Source: Linnemannia schmuckeri
Taxonomy: Eukaryota > Mortierellomycota > Mortierellomycetes > Mortierellales > Mortierellaceae
Assembly: GCA_029449235.1 (NCBI GenBank)
Contig: JANATG010000003.1
Span: 2,232,001-2,296,000, forward strand
DNA: 64,000 bases
Direction of reading: 5' to 3'
In this document: piece after piece, positions 1 to 11,536 of the stretch
Numbering within the stretch: position 1 is the stretch's first letter
Layout: every line of letters begins with the position of its first letter
Translations under genes and position numbers: made by a program
Notes under the pieces: model-generated
Told to the model about the DNA's origin: nothing
The model's input: the letters and a program-made list of their open reading frames with translations, nothing else
Databases searched by the model: none

Positions 1-372
1 TGGTTTCCTCAGAATGTCATTTGTATCATATGCAATACTGTACCTACTGTGCCTTTCTTTGGCTCTCTCATATTTTTTTGCCCAGCTGACCTTGTCTCAG
101 TCAAAAAAAGACGACAAGTTGTTTTGGTACTCGGTGATGAGATAGGTAACAATGGGTGCTAAAAAAATAGAGAGAAATGCAAAGTGAGTACATGTGTATG
201 ATATGACTTTTTCGTAGATGACGGAGGATAAGTGAAAAAAGAGGTGATGAAGAGCAGGAGAGAAAGAAAGAGAGAAAGGGAGAATGCGCCACCAAGTTAA
301 TCTTTTATGAATATTTCGCAAGATGATGATGATGATGGTTTTGATATGATAAGCCTCCTTCTTGTCAGCCAC

Positions 373-407
373 TCAGTCAGTCAGTCAGTCAGTCAGTCAG
401 TCAGTCA
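373..407. repeat. (CAGT)n microsatellite
   Basis: About eight uninterrupted copies of a CAGT/TCAG tetranucleotide. It lies in the 1.2 kb gene-free left end, which otherwise holds A-rich and GA-rich simple sequence and no supported gene. Shorter CAGTCAG clusters recur near 1046-1076. Confidence 0.9.
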
Positions 408-1245
408 TGATCATAAGGAGTCTTGACGTGAACAAACGTCGAGTCAACGAAAAAAAAAAAAAAAAAAAGGAGGCAAACAAAAATGAAAACATAGTTATGA
501 GTGTGAGCGAGGTGAGTAGCAAAAAAAAAGAGTGAGTGTGTTGAGTCATTTTTGTTCTTTGATGTTCACACAATTCAAATCTACGACAAAGTTGACGAAT
601 CAGAGCGGTGGTTCGATTATCTTGGTCGGATAGGTCATGTGATTCACTCATGTTTTTATTGTTTGTCGCCTTCCTTTTCCTATATCATCGCATTGTCGGT
701 GCTCATGAGAATACGGACGAGGAAGAGGACGAAAAAGGACAACTCACTTACTGCGACGATGACACCACCACTAAGGAGTGTTAAGGAACTAGCAAACGAA
801 CGGATGTGCACTTGCCTGAGGCGGATGGCGTGTGTTGGTTGTGTCTGTCTTATTGAAGGAAGGAGGGTATGAATAAATGAATAGAGCGTCCACTTCCCTG
901 ACAACAAGTTTGTGACACAGCACGACATAAGGGAGCAAAAAGGGAAAAAAAAAAAAAAAAAAAAAGAGTCATAAATTTTCTCTCCCTCCTCTCTCGCTCC
1001 TCTTCTTTGCTGCGTGTGTGTGCTGCGTGCTCCCCCATCCCGTCCAGTCACTCCAGTCAGCCACAGTCAGCCGTCAGCCCCCGCTCCTCCTTCCCCTTCC
1101 CTCTTCCCATAAATAAAAAAAGACATGCCCACTTTTCATGCTTCTTTCTCCTTCCATCATCAACTTCACTCTTGACTTTTCTAACTAAACCACACATCCT
1201 CACCTAACCACCTCCCACCAACCAAATCTAATCTACTTTTTCAAG

Positions 1246-2040
1246 ATGACTTTGATCTCCTCCTCCGTTCCTCTCGACACCTTCTACTGCCACAACAACA
1301 CCCTCACCCACCAGAACAACACCTCCTCCACTGCCCCCGAACAGGCCCTGTCCTGGCTCCACTTTGAGTCAGCGACAGTGTCCACCCCTACTATCAAAAA
1401 CAACAAGTACCGCACCTTGGCCTCTATTCAGGCCCAGTCTCTTCAGCAGCACCTTCACCTCCTTAACAACAGCGACAGCCTCTCGCCCGTCTCTCCCACC
1501 TCCACCAAGCCCTCCATCCTCGATACCCAGTCCACTTCCACCTCGACTACCACTACTACTACCACTACTACCAGTATCACCAAGGAGTCGACTATCACCC
1601 ACTCCATCACGGCCGCCCTTCAGGCCATGGACGCCAGCCACGGAACATGTTTCTTGACCTGGATTCATAACCCCACCAATCTCGACTATATCTCCCTTCG
1701 CCTCCGCCCCCTCTGCCTCGAATACCCCCTCGTTGACGTAGCCAATGTCCTCCGCTGGATCGGTGCCGACTGGTCCTCCGCCGACTGCAAGGCCCTCTTC
1801 CGTGCCGTCACCTCCAACTGGGACCAGTCCAAGCGACGTATCCTCGCCTTCTTGCTTATCCGCGACGAAGAAATGAGACAAAAGGCCAAATCAAAGCTGG
1901 TGGAGTTTGCTCAAAAGTCCTCTATCACCTCCAGGAAGTCCACTCAGCTCCGGACCCCTGGCTCTTCCTCTTCAATTTCGCCGCAGCAACAGCATCACCG
2001 AATTCAACAACCTACTATTCATTACCAGCAGCGCATCCAA

Positions 2041-2087
<47 letters not shown>

Positions 2088-2397
2088 GCAGCGCAAGCAG
2101 GTCCAGAAGGTCCAGTCCGTAACCGTAGGGGCCTCTGCCACCTCCCTACCCAGCATTATCAACAACAACAACAATAACAATAGCGCCTCCTCCTCCTGGC
2201 GTGGCGGCGTCAACATGACTGCCCTCGAAAACATCGCTGCGGCCTCCTTGATAACTGGAATCGACATGACCCTTCCCTTGTCTACCTCGTTTCTTTTATC
2301 TTCCTCCTCCTCCACTGCTGCTTCTGGCTCTGCTACTGCCGCCGCTTGTGCCTCCACCTCCACCAACCTTTATTCTCGTCGTTTTTCTCCCTATTGA
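1246..2397 (+). CDS. Hypothetical polyQ low-complexity protein (383 aa, intronless)
   Basis: No family was recognised. The start is the first ATG after a pyrimidine-rich leader, in a good context (TCAAGATGACT), and the frame runs to TGA. Codon use is strongly C-ending like the other genes here, which supports real coding. The N-terminal part is Ser/Thr/Asn-rich with a run of Thr near residues 100-110. Residues about 128-226 form the only ordered-looking segment, beginning around HGTCFLTWIHNP and ending in a charged helix (RDEEMRQKAKSKLVEFAQ). A pure Gln tract of roughly 20 residues follows at about 264-283, then an Asn run and a Ser/Ala-rich tail. No signal peptide or membrane segment is evident. 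It could be a nuclear regulator, given the polyQ/polyN composition, but that is a guess. Confidence 0.7.
2041..2094 (+). repeat. CAG/CAA repeat encoding the polyQ tract
   Basis: A mixed CAG/CAA trinucleotide run inside the coding region of the polyQ orphan. Mixing the two Gln codons interrupts perfect repeat tracts, which usually limits expansion. Length polymorphism between strains is likely. Confidence 0.85.
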
Positions 2398-3378
2398 GTC
2401 TTATCAAAAAAACATTTCCTCCATCTTATTTCTACTTCGGATATATCTTGTCCGTCTCTTTCTCTTTTTTTTTGATGACTTTTCATGAATAACTACGAAT
2501 ACGAATAAGTACTTTCTTCCCTCTAAAAAAACGAAAAAAACACAAAAACACTTGTAAAAACATATATAACAAAACATGCAAAAAAAAACCAACCACATTG
2601 ACTTGCTGTGATTCCGACTAACAACCTAACAACAACCGCAATCAACGACCAAAAAAAAATAAAAAAACCCCGCAAAAAATAAAAACCAAACATCCTTCTT
2701 CTATTCTTTCAAATTGGCTTCTCTCTGCTTGGTCAAACTTATTCGTTTTCTTTGATGAATGAATACTGGTTATAGAAAAGCCTATACTGCATACTTTGCT
2801 GATAGCAGGCCGACATCTATCGACCGTTCTGTAATGAGAGGAGCTGTGTAATGAAGACAAAACACCTTTTGGCGGCAAACAACATCAACAACACCAACAA
2901 CAACAACAGTAATAATAATGACTGTACTTGTTTATTCCAACGGTCCAAAAAGTATTCTTTTTTTAATTTTATTTACAAGTTGTATGCAGGCTAGAGATTA
3001 GATATCACATCAGAAGCCGTTGTATGAACTTGGAGAAAAGCAAGCAAAAAATGCAACATACAGACGATCATTAAGCAACAATAGCAATAGCAACAACAAC
3101 AATAGTCAATAACATTATATATGGCACCTCTAGGGCCAGCATCTACTCATTGGAGTTTTTATTATTACGAAGCAGAGCGTGTCTCAAGGAAATATGGCAG
3201 ATGGATACGGATATGTGCATTTGGCATAAGGGAAAAACAAGAAAAGATCAAGGATGCACACACTGGCATCAAGAAAGAAAGAAATGACTACTTGACAAGT
3301 CAGATTGACCCAACTACCAGAATTTGCTAACGAGGGAACCTTGTCTGTCAATCGCGACAAAAGATGACTCACGAAGAC

Positions 3379-6300
3379 TTAACCGACATGAAAGAGAATT
3401 TTCTTCTTGTTCTTCTTCTTCTTGCCTGTCAAGGTCTCTTCCTCTTCTTGATCCGCCGCCGTCAGGTTGTTCCAGCCGCTCACCCATCCATTAGGCTCGT
3501 CCTGTCCAGTCTGGCTGCGGCTCTTCATCGGCAGCAAGCCAAACGAAGGCTTGACGCCGACAGGGGCCTGGCTGACAAGTGAAGGAAACTGATCGGCAAC
3601 CGTTACGGGGCGACCATAGTTGCCAGTCGAGGGTCGGAACTGAGGAGCTGGTGCGCTCGAGGCACTTGTCTGAGGGATTCCTGCCCACGATACCGATCCT
3701 CCCAATCCGGCAATGTTGCTGCTGCTGTTACTGTTGTTGTTGCGTTGGCTCGAGCTGGCACTCTTGCTGGTCACAGGGGTGAAGATCGGCTCGGTGTAGG
3801 TATCATCCGAGGCTTGAGGAGTCGTCCAGGCCGATGCAGACGACGAGTTCAGCTGCGGGGTCGGGTAAAATACAGGGGTTGCCGTTGACCGGAACCCTCC
3901 TGGTGAGTTTGTCCTGTTAGGTGAAGACGACGAGGCCGCTGCTGCAGCACGATCCCAGGTACTCGTAGACTTGGGCTTGGTATGACCGAGACCACCGCGG
4001 GTCGTTCCAGACGACTTGATCACCAGGACTCGGCGGGTCGATGGCGTCGCAATGTCCGCCATTGTAGGGGCAGAGGTCGACTCTAACGAAGGGAACTGGC
4101 TCTGCACAGTCTTAAAGTCACGCCAAACACGCATGATCTCGGCCCTCTTGCTCTCAGAGTCCAAGACATCGTACAGACCCTGGATCACCTTGCCAGTCTT
4201 GTCCATATCATTCCCAAACAGAGCCGACAACGAGGCTACATATTGATTGCCTGGTATTTGCGAGTTGCGGTATTGTGTTGTTAATGTCCTGAACTGGGAT
4301 AATGATCCACTTGTACCTTGGAGGTACTGCTGGACACGCTCCTGCAATGCGCTGTGCTTGTTCAAGGTATCAGCGGACACAGGGCCACCAGCAGTAGTGA
4401 CAGAAGCCTTGGCGGTAGAAGAGGATGTGGGACGGGGAGAAGGCGTGTTGACAGCGGCAGAACCAGCTCCCGAGACAGCAGGCCAGTCTGAGCTGGACTG
4501 AGAGACGACGATAGGAGAGTTGACACGCATAGGGCTAGATGTTCGCTGGATGTTAGCAGCAACACGTGCTGCGGCAGAGGTCGAAGAGCTCTGAGGACGA
4601 ACGGGCGTGGGCTCGGACAAAGTAGCACCAAAGCCTGCTGGTGGCCGCGTCCGTAACATGGACTTTTGCTGAGGTGCAGGGTCGAGGGATAAATCCGAAA
4701 GACCTTCGCGAACAGTTTCTGCATTCTCGCTGTTTTGACGTCTCTCGTGCTCCTCTGCCATCTGCTGCTGAAGCGCAATCTGCTGGATCTGGTGAGGTGT
4801 CAGCTGAGGCTGTGCTGGGACTTCTGGTTCCCGATTGTTGTGACGACCTTGCTGGCGGTTGTTGTTATTATTGTTATTGTTGCGACCACCACGACGATTG
4901 TTTGAGTTCTCGCTGGCAGACTGATAGTTGAAGCTGATGTCGATCTTCCTGGCATCCCGAAGTCTGTTTCTCTGGCCGTGTGTCGAGTTGGGATGCATCT
5001 CGGCCTCGTGGCCCTTCAGATCAAGATCGGAATCAAAGACCACAAACTTTTTCTCCAAGCACTCTGGGTCCATACACGCATAATGCTCTGAATGCAAATG
5101 CCGCTCCTAGTGATATCATGGACATGTGGGGAAATGGGTACTGTTGGTATCAAGACTGATTGAAGCGAAAACAAGCTACTTTGTGAAGGAGTTATAAGCA
5201 GCAAAGACAACTTACAAGGTCGGGATACTTGTCATAATATTGGTGCCGGATATTCCGTCGGAGGCAGAGGAAGCACTGTTCGTGGTTCTTCTTGCAGTGC
5301 TCAAACAACTCATCGTCGCCATAAAAGCTCTCCTTACAGAAGCCGCACTCGGGATGGCCCTTGAAGCCGGATGGTTCAGCCGAGTTTTGGTTGGCCTGTC
5401 CAGAGTCGCCGTTCTTGAAGTGCTTCATAAGTTGCGTTGCTGTCATCAGGTTGTGTTCGTGGGCAAACACCTTTTTGTGGCGGACACACAGATCGCTATT
5501 TACAACGCGTCCCGAGAAGAGATATCATTGGTGAGTAATGATGTCAAATGGACGAGACAAAACGATTGAACATATTAATGTTACATGCAAAAAATAAAAA
5601 AAGAAGAGAGCTTCTTTACCAAAGCATGAGCTTGTGGACCTTCTTGACGTGAGACTTGAGCTGGTTCCAGCCCTCGGGGCAAGCAACTTCACAGGTAGGG
5701 TCCGGGCAGTTGAATCTTAACAGGACCATCGTGTCCTCGTACATCTCCTGATCCTCAAAGTAGATGTTCAGCTTGCGATCATAGTACGCCATCGACTTTA
5801 AGTTGTAGTCCTGGAAAGCCTTTTCTGAGTGTCTTGTGAAGATCATCATTCCTTGATCAGCCTAGTCCGTCCATGAGAGTTGAAAAAAAGTAAAAGTAAG
5901 CATAATGGCGTTGATTAGTCATCTAAATACTTCCTTGCCTGTTCTATCGAATCTCTACCATGAATGTTCTCGTTTTTTGTAATCAAGACGTTGCTTCGTC
6001 CTCGAAAATAAGTACCTTGCAGTAAGCGCAGTTCTTGGTCTTGTAAAGAGCGCGCAGTCGAAGGGAGCAGAGATGGCAGGTGCGATGGTTACAGTCCGAG
6101 ACAGCAAAGATGACAATATTCTCTGTGCAGATGAAGCACGAGTGTTCGGCACCATCATTAGCAACCAGAGCAGCAGCAGCAGTCGTTGTGGTTGCACTGT
6201 TCTCGGCGTCAGCAGAGGCCTCCTTGCCCGTCTGGAGATCGATCGGGTCTGTTGCAGCAATGGTCCTGGGCGCTCTTGGGTTTGGAGCAGATCCAGTTGT

Positions 6301-6528
6301 TGTGAGATCCTTGTCCTTCTTGTTACGGCCATCTTGACGTTTAGGCTTGGGTGTTGTCGAGTCTGAGTGAGCACCCTTCTGTTGGTTGTTGTTGCTGTTG
6401 CTGTTGTTATTGTTACGACCACCGCCCCGTTTGGCGTTCTGTCCCTTGCGACCAGTTCCGTTGCTGTTGGTGTTGGCCGAGGTGGCTTCAGCAGAGGCAG
6501 CGGAGGAGGAAGCGGCAGCAGGATCCAT
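3379..6528 (-). CDS. HEL2: Hel2/ZNF598-like RING E3 ubiquitin ligase, ribosome quality control
   Basis: Four exons on the minus strand: 6528-6016, 5861-5620, 5495-5216 and 5106-3379, giving 920 aa with all phases matching. The ordered features match ZNF598/Hel2: a basic Asn/Gly-rich N-terminus, a RING at about 131-171 (CFICTENIVIFAVSDCNH, then CHLC and CAYC), and then the family's tandem C2H2-type zinc fingers (HKLMLCDLC, CGFCKESFYGDDELFEHC, CMDPEC). A long Ser/Pro/Gln-rich disordered region follows, ending in a Lys-rich cluster. The first junction (CAYCK joined to ADQGMMIF) aligns with the ZNF598 motif CREELRQVVF, so exon 1 ends at the AAG before GTACTT. In the family, Hel2 recognises collided ribosomes in the cytosol and ubiquitinates small-subunit proteins to trigger stalled-ribosome clearance. 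The protein is longer than yeast Hel2 because of the disordered tail. Confidence 0.9.
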
Positions 6529-7359
6529 TGTGCTTGATCTCGAAATGGTATTGGAGGTGCGCCCAGGTGGGGATGGTATAATTTCTTTTTTGATAGTGCT
6601 GATGACGAGGAGAAGTAAGTAAGGTAAGATAGATGAAGAAAAGGAAATATGGCGAGTTGAGAGGAAAGTGTTTTATGGTTGGAGAGTGGAAAGAGTAGAA
6701 AGAAAAAGGACAAAAAAGGATGATTCTTTTTTTTTTTATTTTTCTTACTCTTTTCGCAAACACACACACACAAAAAAAAAAAATATCGAATTCTGATAAA
6801 TGATTGGCCGGGAGAACAAGACTCTTTGTTCAGAAATGACACGCCGCAGCTTCGTTGCCGGAGTCACCCAGATACTCCCAAAGGTCCAATCCGACTCTGG
6901 ATTGGAGTGGGCGGGCAGAATCAATAAAAATAACAACAAAAGTCTACGTCAAAAACATGTACACAAGCTTATCTTTTGTATGTATCCACCGTCCATGGTC
7001 ATCCTCACCCTTCACTGATGCTAGTTGCATGTTTGTATCCGTACGAGGGGGCATGGTTTTATTAGATCTTTTTTTTTTTTTTTCTGATTTAATGTGTATG
7101 TGCTTGTTTGTGATGTATGTGAAGGTTATTTTTTGATGAACGAAGAGGCTGCTCTTTCATGGAAGGGTTTGCTCTTTTTTTGATTGTCCTTGCTATTCTT
7201 CAACAATAGAAGTAATGTGAAAGTGGAAGCGATAAAGAAAAACAACAGCAACAACAAGAAAGAGTCAATCAACCCCAAAAAAAGGTTGACGAAGGAAGAA
7301 AGGAGAAAATAATAAGCGGAAGGGTAGATTAACGAGGAGAGGAAAATAAATAAAGTGAT

Positions 7360-10300
7360 TTAAGGAATGGAGGTGAATGAGGGTTCATAGTGCTCCTTGG
7401 GCATCGGTGGCAGAGGTCGTTCTAAGGACTCGGCCATCGAGATGGGGCGAGCACGCATCGACTGTGGCCGTCCAAAGCTGAACGGTCTAGGCGAGGTCGT
7501 TGCCCGCTCAAGCTTTGTCGAATGGTGGCGCACATGGGTCGGCTCCCGGGACTGGTTTCGGCCATCACCACTCTGGTGGTCGCGGTTCCTGTCCTTCTCC
7601 CTTTCCCTATCCTTATCACGATCTCCATGGTTAAACACAAGGCTCAGTCGTCGGAGCACTCCTCCACTCGATTCCCTCACACTGCCAAACAGAGAACGAG
7701 CCGCATGGGCTGCTGCCGACTGACCCAGGCCACGCTCTGATCCCTTGCTGCTCTTGATCGAACCTTCTCGACTGGGACCATGTAGAGATCCATTTCCATA
7801 ACCATGACCGTGACCATTACTACTTCCATTCTGTGTCGAGTTGTTGTTGCCAGTGTTGGTATCGGCGTTACTGCTGCCGTTGGCATGTCCCGTTGTGTTG
7901 GACCGCAACAAGTCTCCAGCAACCGATCTAGCCCGGGGTCGGAGACTCTTTCGTCCAAACGAAGCAAATCCACTCAACGTCGATCGCGCCGATGCCATTG
8001 CACTGCTAGGTCCTAACGTGTTGCTATTGCCGTGAGTGCTGTGGCGGTCGCTCTGGCCTTCCAATCCTGCCCGTGGGTCGTTCGACATATGGCTCATGCT
8101 CTGGCGGTGAAGCGACTGTGCCTGGGCTTGCGACACCGACGCCTGCTGTTGCTGTTGCTGGAGCTGCTGCTGGTGCATCATCGTCGATTGAGAGTACTGA
8201 TGGGAAGTTGTGCCGTCCATCAAAGATCCGCCTCCATTCTGAATGCCAGGCGAGAGTCCCTGGGCCGACATGCGCTGCATTGCCTCGCGTGCCTGCTTCT
8301 CTCGGACAAGATGATAGATCGACGTCAAGGGTGTTGTCAAGGGTATCTGAAGCTCAGCCTCCCGTGCTGCAAAGCTTTGCATCTTCTTCTTATGTGAGAG
8401 TGTGCCGCTGACAGACATGTTGAGTGCATGCCAGTTCCTAGCCGCTAGCTGGTACGACTCGCTCCGGATGATCGATAACAATCTCTGCTCAATCTCTTGT
8501 TCCGATCCAAACTCGAATCCTGTCATGCCGCGAATCACATTCAAGTCCAAAGGTTCAGTCAGAGGACTTCTCTGTGGGCAGTAGCTTGGCTGTGGAAGAT
8601 CGTAAGACTTGTTCATCCAGGGATGCGCCAAAACCTCTGCCATCGTCGCTCTCTGACTTGGTACCGTCACCAACATCTTTGAAAGCAAGTGTCTGCAGTC
8701 TATGAGATCAAAAAACAATAATTGCATGTGGTATTAGATTAAAGTACATTGCAACTCTTCAAAATGTACCACCATGCTCGTCATCATTGAAATTAAAAAT
8801 AGAGATAAAACAAAAAAAACGTACCATTGCTGAGCCACGCTGGGTATTCGACAAAGCCGCGTTTGATCTTGGCATGGAGAGCTGGCATGGACTGGTCGTC
8901 AAAGGGCACCTTTCCACAGACAAGGACGTAGAGAACAATTCCGAAACTCCAGACATCGACCTCAGGCCCCGTATAGACCTTGGCGTTTAACAACTCGGGG
9001 GCAGCAAAGTAGAGAGATCCGCAGAAGGTTGAAAGGTGAGAGCGAGGCGAGTAGAGGTTCGAAAGACCAAAGTCGATGATTTTGATGTTTCCAGACTTTG
9101 AAATCAAAATGTTTTCAATCTTCAAGTCTCGGTGCACAATCGAGTTTCTGTGGCAGTAGTCTATAGCATGCAGAAAAACACATTATCCGTGGTGGGTCAG
9201 CAAAATCAGAATAATTAAAAAAGTCGTACATTCACCAGTCAATGCTGGGAAAACAATTAAAGGTGAATTAAATTTGACAAGGTTCTTACCGAGGGCCGAA
9301 GCAATTTGGCGGGCAAATTTCCGTGCATGCTTCTCCTTGAGTTTACCGTGGGAGATGATATAGTCCAGCATCTGTCCGCCATCGACGTGCTCGAGGATCA
9401 TGTAGTAGTGATGGGGCAGGACCATGACCTCGTAGAGACTGACAATGTAAGGGTGGTGCAGCACCATCATAATGGACGCCTCGCGAATGGTTCTTGTCTC
9501 TCGATTGTCCTCTTTTTCCTGCTGTGCAGGAGTCATGTTCGGATTAGGTTGCACACGGGGAATGATCTTAATCGCGACCTGTCATGTATATCATTGACAT
9601 TGGTGAATGTAGTAGTAGTTGTTGTTGATCGTTATTGGAAAATGGAAGAAGAGTCGTAATGAGAAGAAGACGTAATAATAGTTACTGGTAAGTAAACGTG
9701 CTTGGGTTGTTACTTTTTCCTTGTTTTTTTTGGTGTTAAATTTGAGATCACAAGGTACAAACAACTCCAAGAGAGATATCGCACTAGTCATATACAATGA
9801 GAAAATCATCACAAGAAAAAAAGGGACCGATGCGGCGGCTTGAGCGGGTAACCTTGTTCTCTCCCCTCCCTTTTTTCTCTCCAATTTTTTTCTCTATATC
9901 TTTAGTGGTTCTCTTGTTCGATCATGTCGCCATGCGGCCAATGCCCTTGCCACGCCCACGCCTGACATACTGACGTGCTGCTGACCGACTTTCACAAGAA
10001 GGAAGGGACAAAGAGAAGTGGGAGGGACGAGCAGAGAGTCATCGATCAACAATGAACAAGGAAGAGATGAAAAGAAAAAGGAGCTAGTGCACCGTCTGAA
10101 AACGGGTTGTTGTTGTCGTTTGTTGGTTGTCCTGGTGGTTCGCTTGAATGGCGATATGATAAAGTGGCTGCAGTGCCAATTGTCTGGTCCTGCTGCGATA
10201 ACCCAAAACAAAGACAACAAACTGTAATATTACCCCCATCCCTCTTTCCACATGAATAGAGCTTGTCTAACATATCGAAGTACATCAGACAAAACAGAAA

Positions 10301-11536
10301 AAGAATAAAGCTGAGAGCAAATGGGTCGTTGATGTTTACCTTGTCGCGAGTACGGCTGTGAACTCCCAGCTTGACTTTTCCCATGCTTCCTGCACCGAGT
10401 GTCTTGGACATGTGGTAGTTACCGAGGACTCTACGGGGCTTGACTCGAGCAGGGTCTTCTCCGTTGACATCTACAAGTGCTCCTCCTTGAGCAGCTTGGC
10501 CATCCTGGCCATCCTGCTGACTGTGACTTTTGCCAGTCGAGTTCGAGTCCCTGTTTCTGTCTCTATGAGAGTCGGGATGGCCGTTTTGCTGGTTCATGCT
10601 CTCGGAGCGGTGGTGATGCTGCTGATTGGAAGGTAAGAGTGCTGGGTCGTCGGAGGCGTGGCCGTTCCTGTCCTGAACATGGTGAGCCATCTGGAGGCCA
10701 TTAGAGGGTTCAGGAGTGGTGGAGGTGCGGGTTGTGAGGGTGGTGGTAGTTGTGCGCGACGAGGACGGGGTATTATCTTGCGACAAGATGAGGGCACTCT
10801 CGGGGTGCTGGTTATGATGGCTCTGGTATTGTTGCTGTTGTTGATGGTGCTCATATTGTTGATAGCGGCTGTCATGTTGCTGGTAGTTGTGTCGTTGGGG
10901 CTGTTGCTGGTCCAGTGCGACGGGCGACTCACCAGAGCCATTGTAAGGTGGAGGAGGACCCATCAGGGTGACTCTCTTGGAGATTATCCTCTCCTTGTCC
11001 TCGGAGGACGAGGGTTGTTGTGGAGACGAGACCAAGAGGTTCTCTCGTTCATATGTTCCCGGAGTAAGGGCTATGCTCTGAGGACGGTCTGCAGTTCGCT
11101 TTGCTGTAGTTGTTGGTGCAGCTGTATTTGAGGCAGTGGCAGTGGCAGTGGCAGCAGAGGAGACGGCAGGATGCGAGTGAGAGTTGGAGTGGGAAGAGGA
11201 GGACGAAGAGGATGGAGTGGACGGGGGCAGTTGAAGGGCTGAGTTGTCAGGAGTTGGCTCAAGTCCAGCAGTGGCAGTAGAAGGATGATGATGGTGATGG
11301 AGTCCGTTTTCGATGGGTGCTACTGTTGTTGTAGTTGCTAAGGTGGGAGGAGGGTGAGCAAGGTGGTTGGATGAGGTAGGGGTTGGGGGCAGGTCCTTGT
11401 CGTAGTGGGGCTGGTTGTGGGATGAGTCTGCTCTTGAGAGGGATCTGACGGGGGTTTTGATGGGTTTGGCAGGCGATGGAGATTCCATAGCAGAGGGAAC
11501 CTGCGGGGTATTGGGAGAGATGGGCATTATCGCCAT
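7360..11536 (-). CDS. Kin1/PAR-1 (MARK)-type Ser/Thr protein kinase lacking a visible KA1 domain
   Basis: Exons 11536-10340, 9578-9290, 9160-8825 and 8699-7360 join in frame to 1053 aa. The first ~365 residues are disordered (Pro, Ser, Thr, His, Gln runs). The kinase domain runs from about 373 to 630: glycine loop LGAGSMGKVKLG, VAIKII with the catalytic Lys, catalytic loop IVHRDLKIEN, DFG in KIIDFGLSNL, a MARK/Kin1-type activation loop (LSTFCGSLYFAAPELL), and a closing HPWM motif. This activation loop and the order of motifs fit Kin1/Kin2, which act in cell polarity and exocytosis. The C-terminal ~420 residues are Ser/Gln/Asn-rich with a basic DKDRERE stretch. Kin1 proteins normally end in a membrane-binding KA1 domain, and none is seen here or in the 800 bases downstream. 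The Kin1 assignment is firm at the kinase-subfamily level. Confidence 0.88.

Noticed and set aside
373..407. CRISPR-like array
   Set aside because: It is a plain tetranucleotide microsatellite without spacers, and the genome is eukaryotic.
6560..7359. Missing KA1 exon of the Kin1-like kinase
   Set aside because: Minus-strand frames here are short, T/A-rich and show no KA1-like motif, so none was added to the gene.
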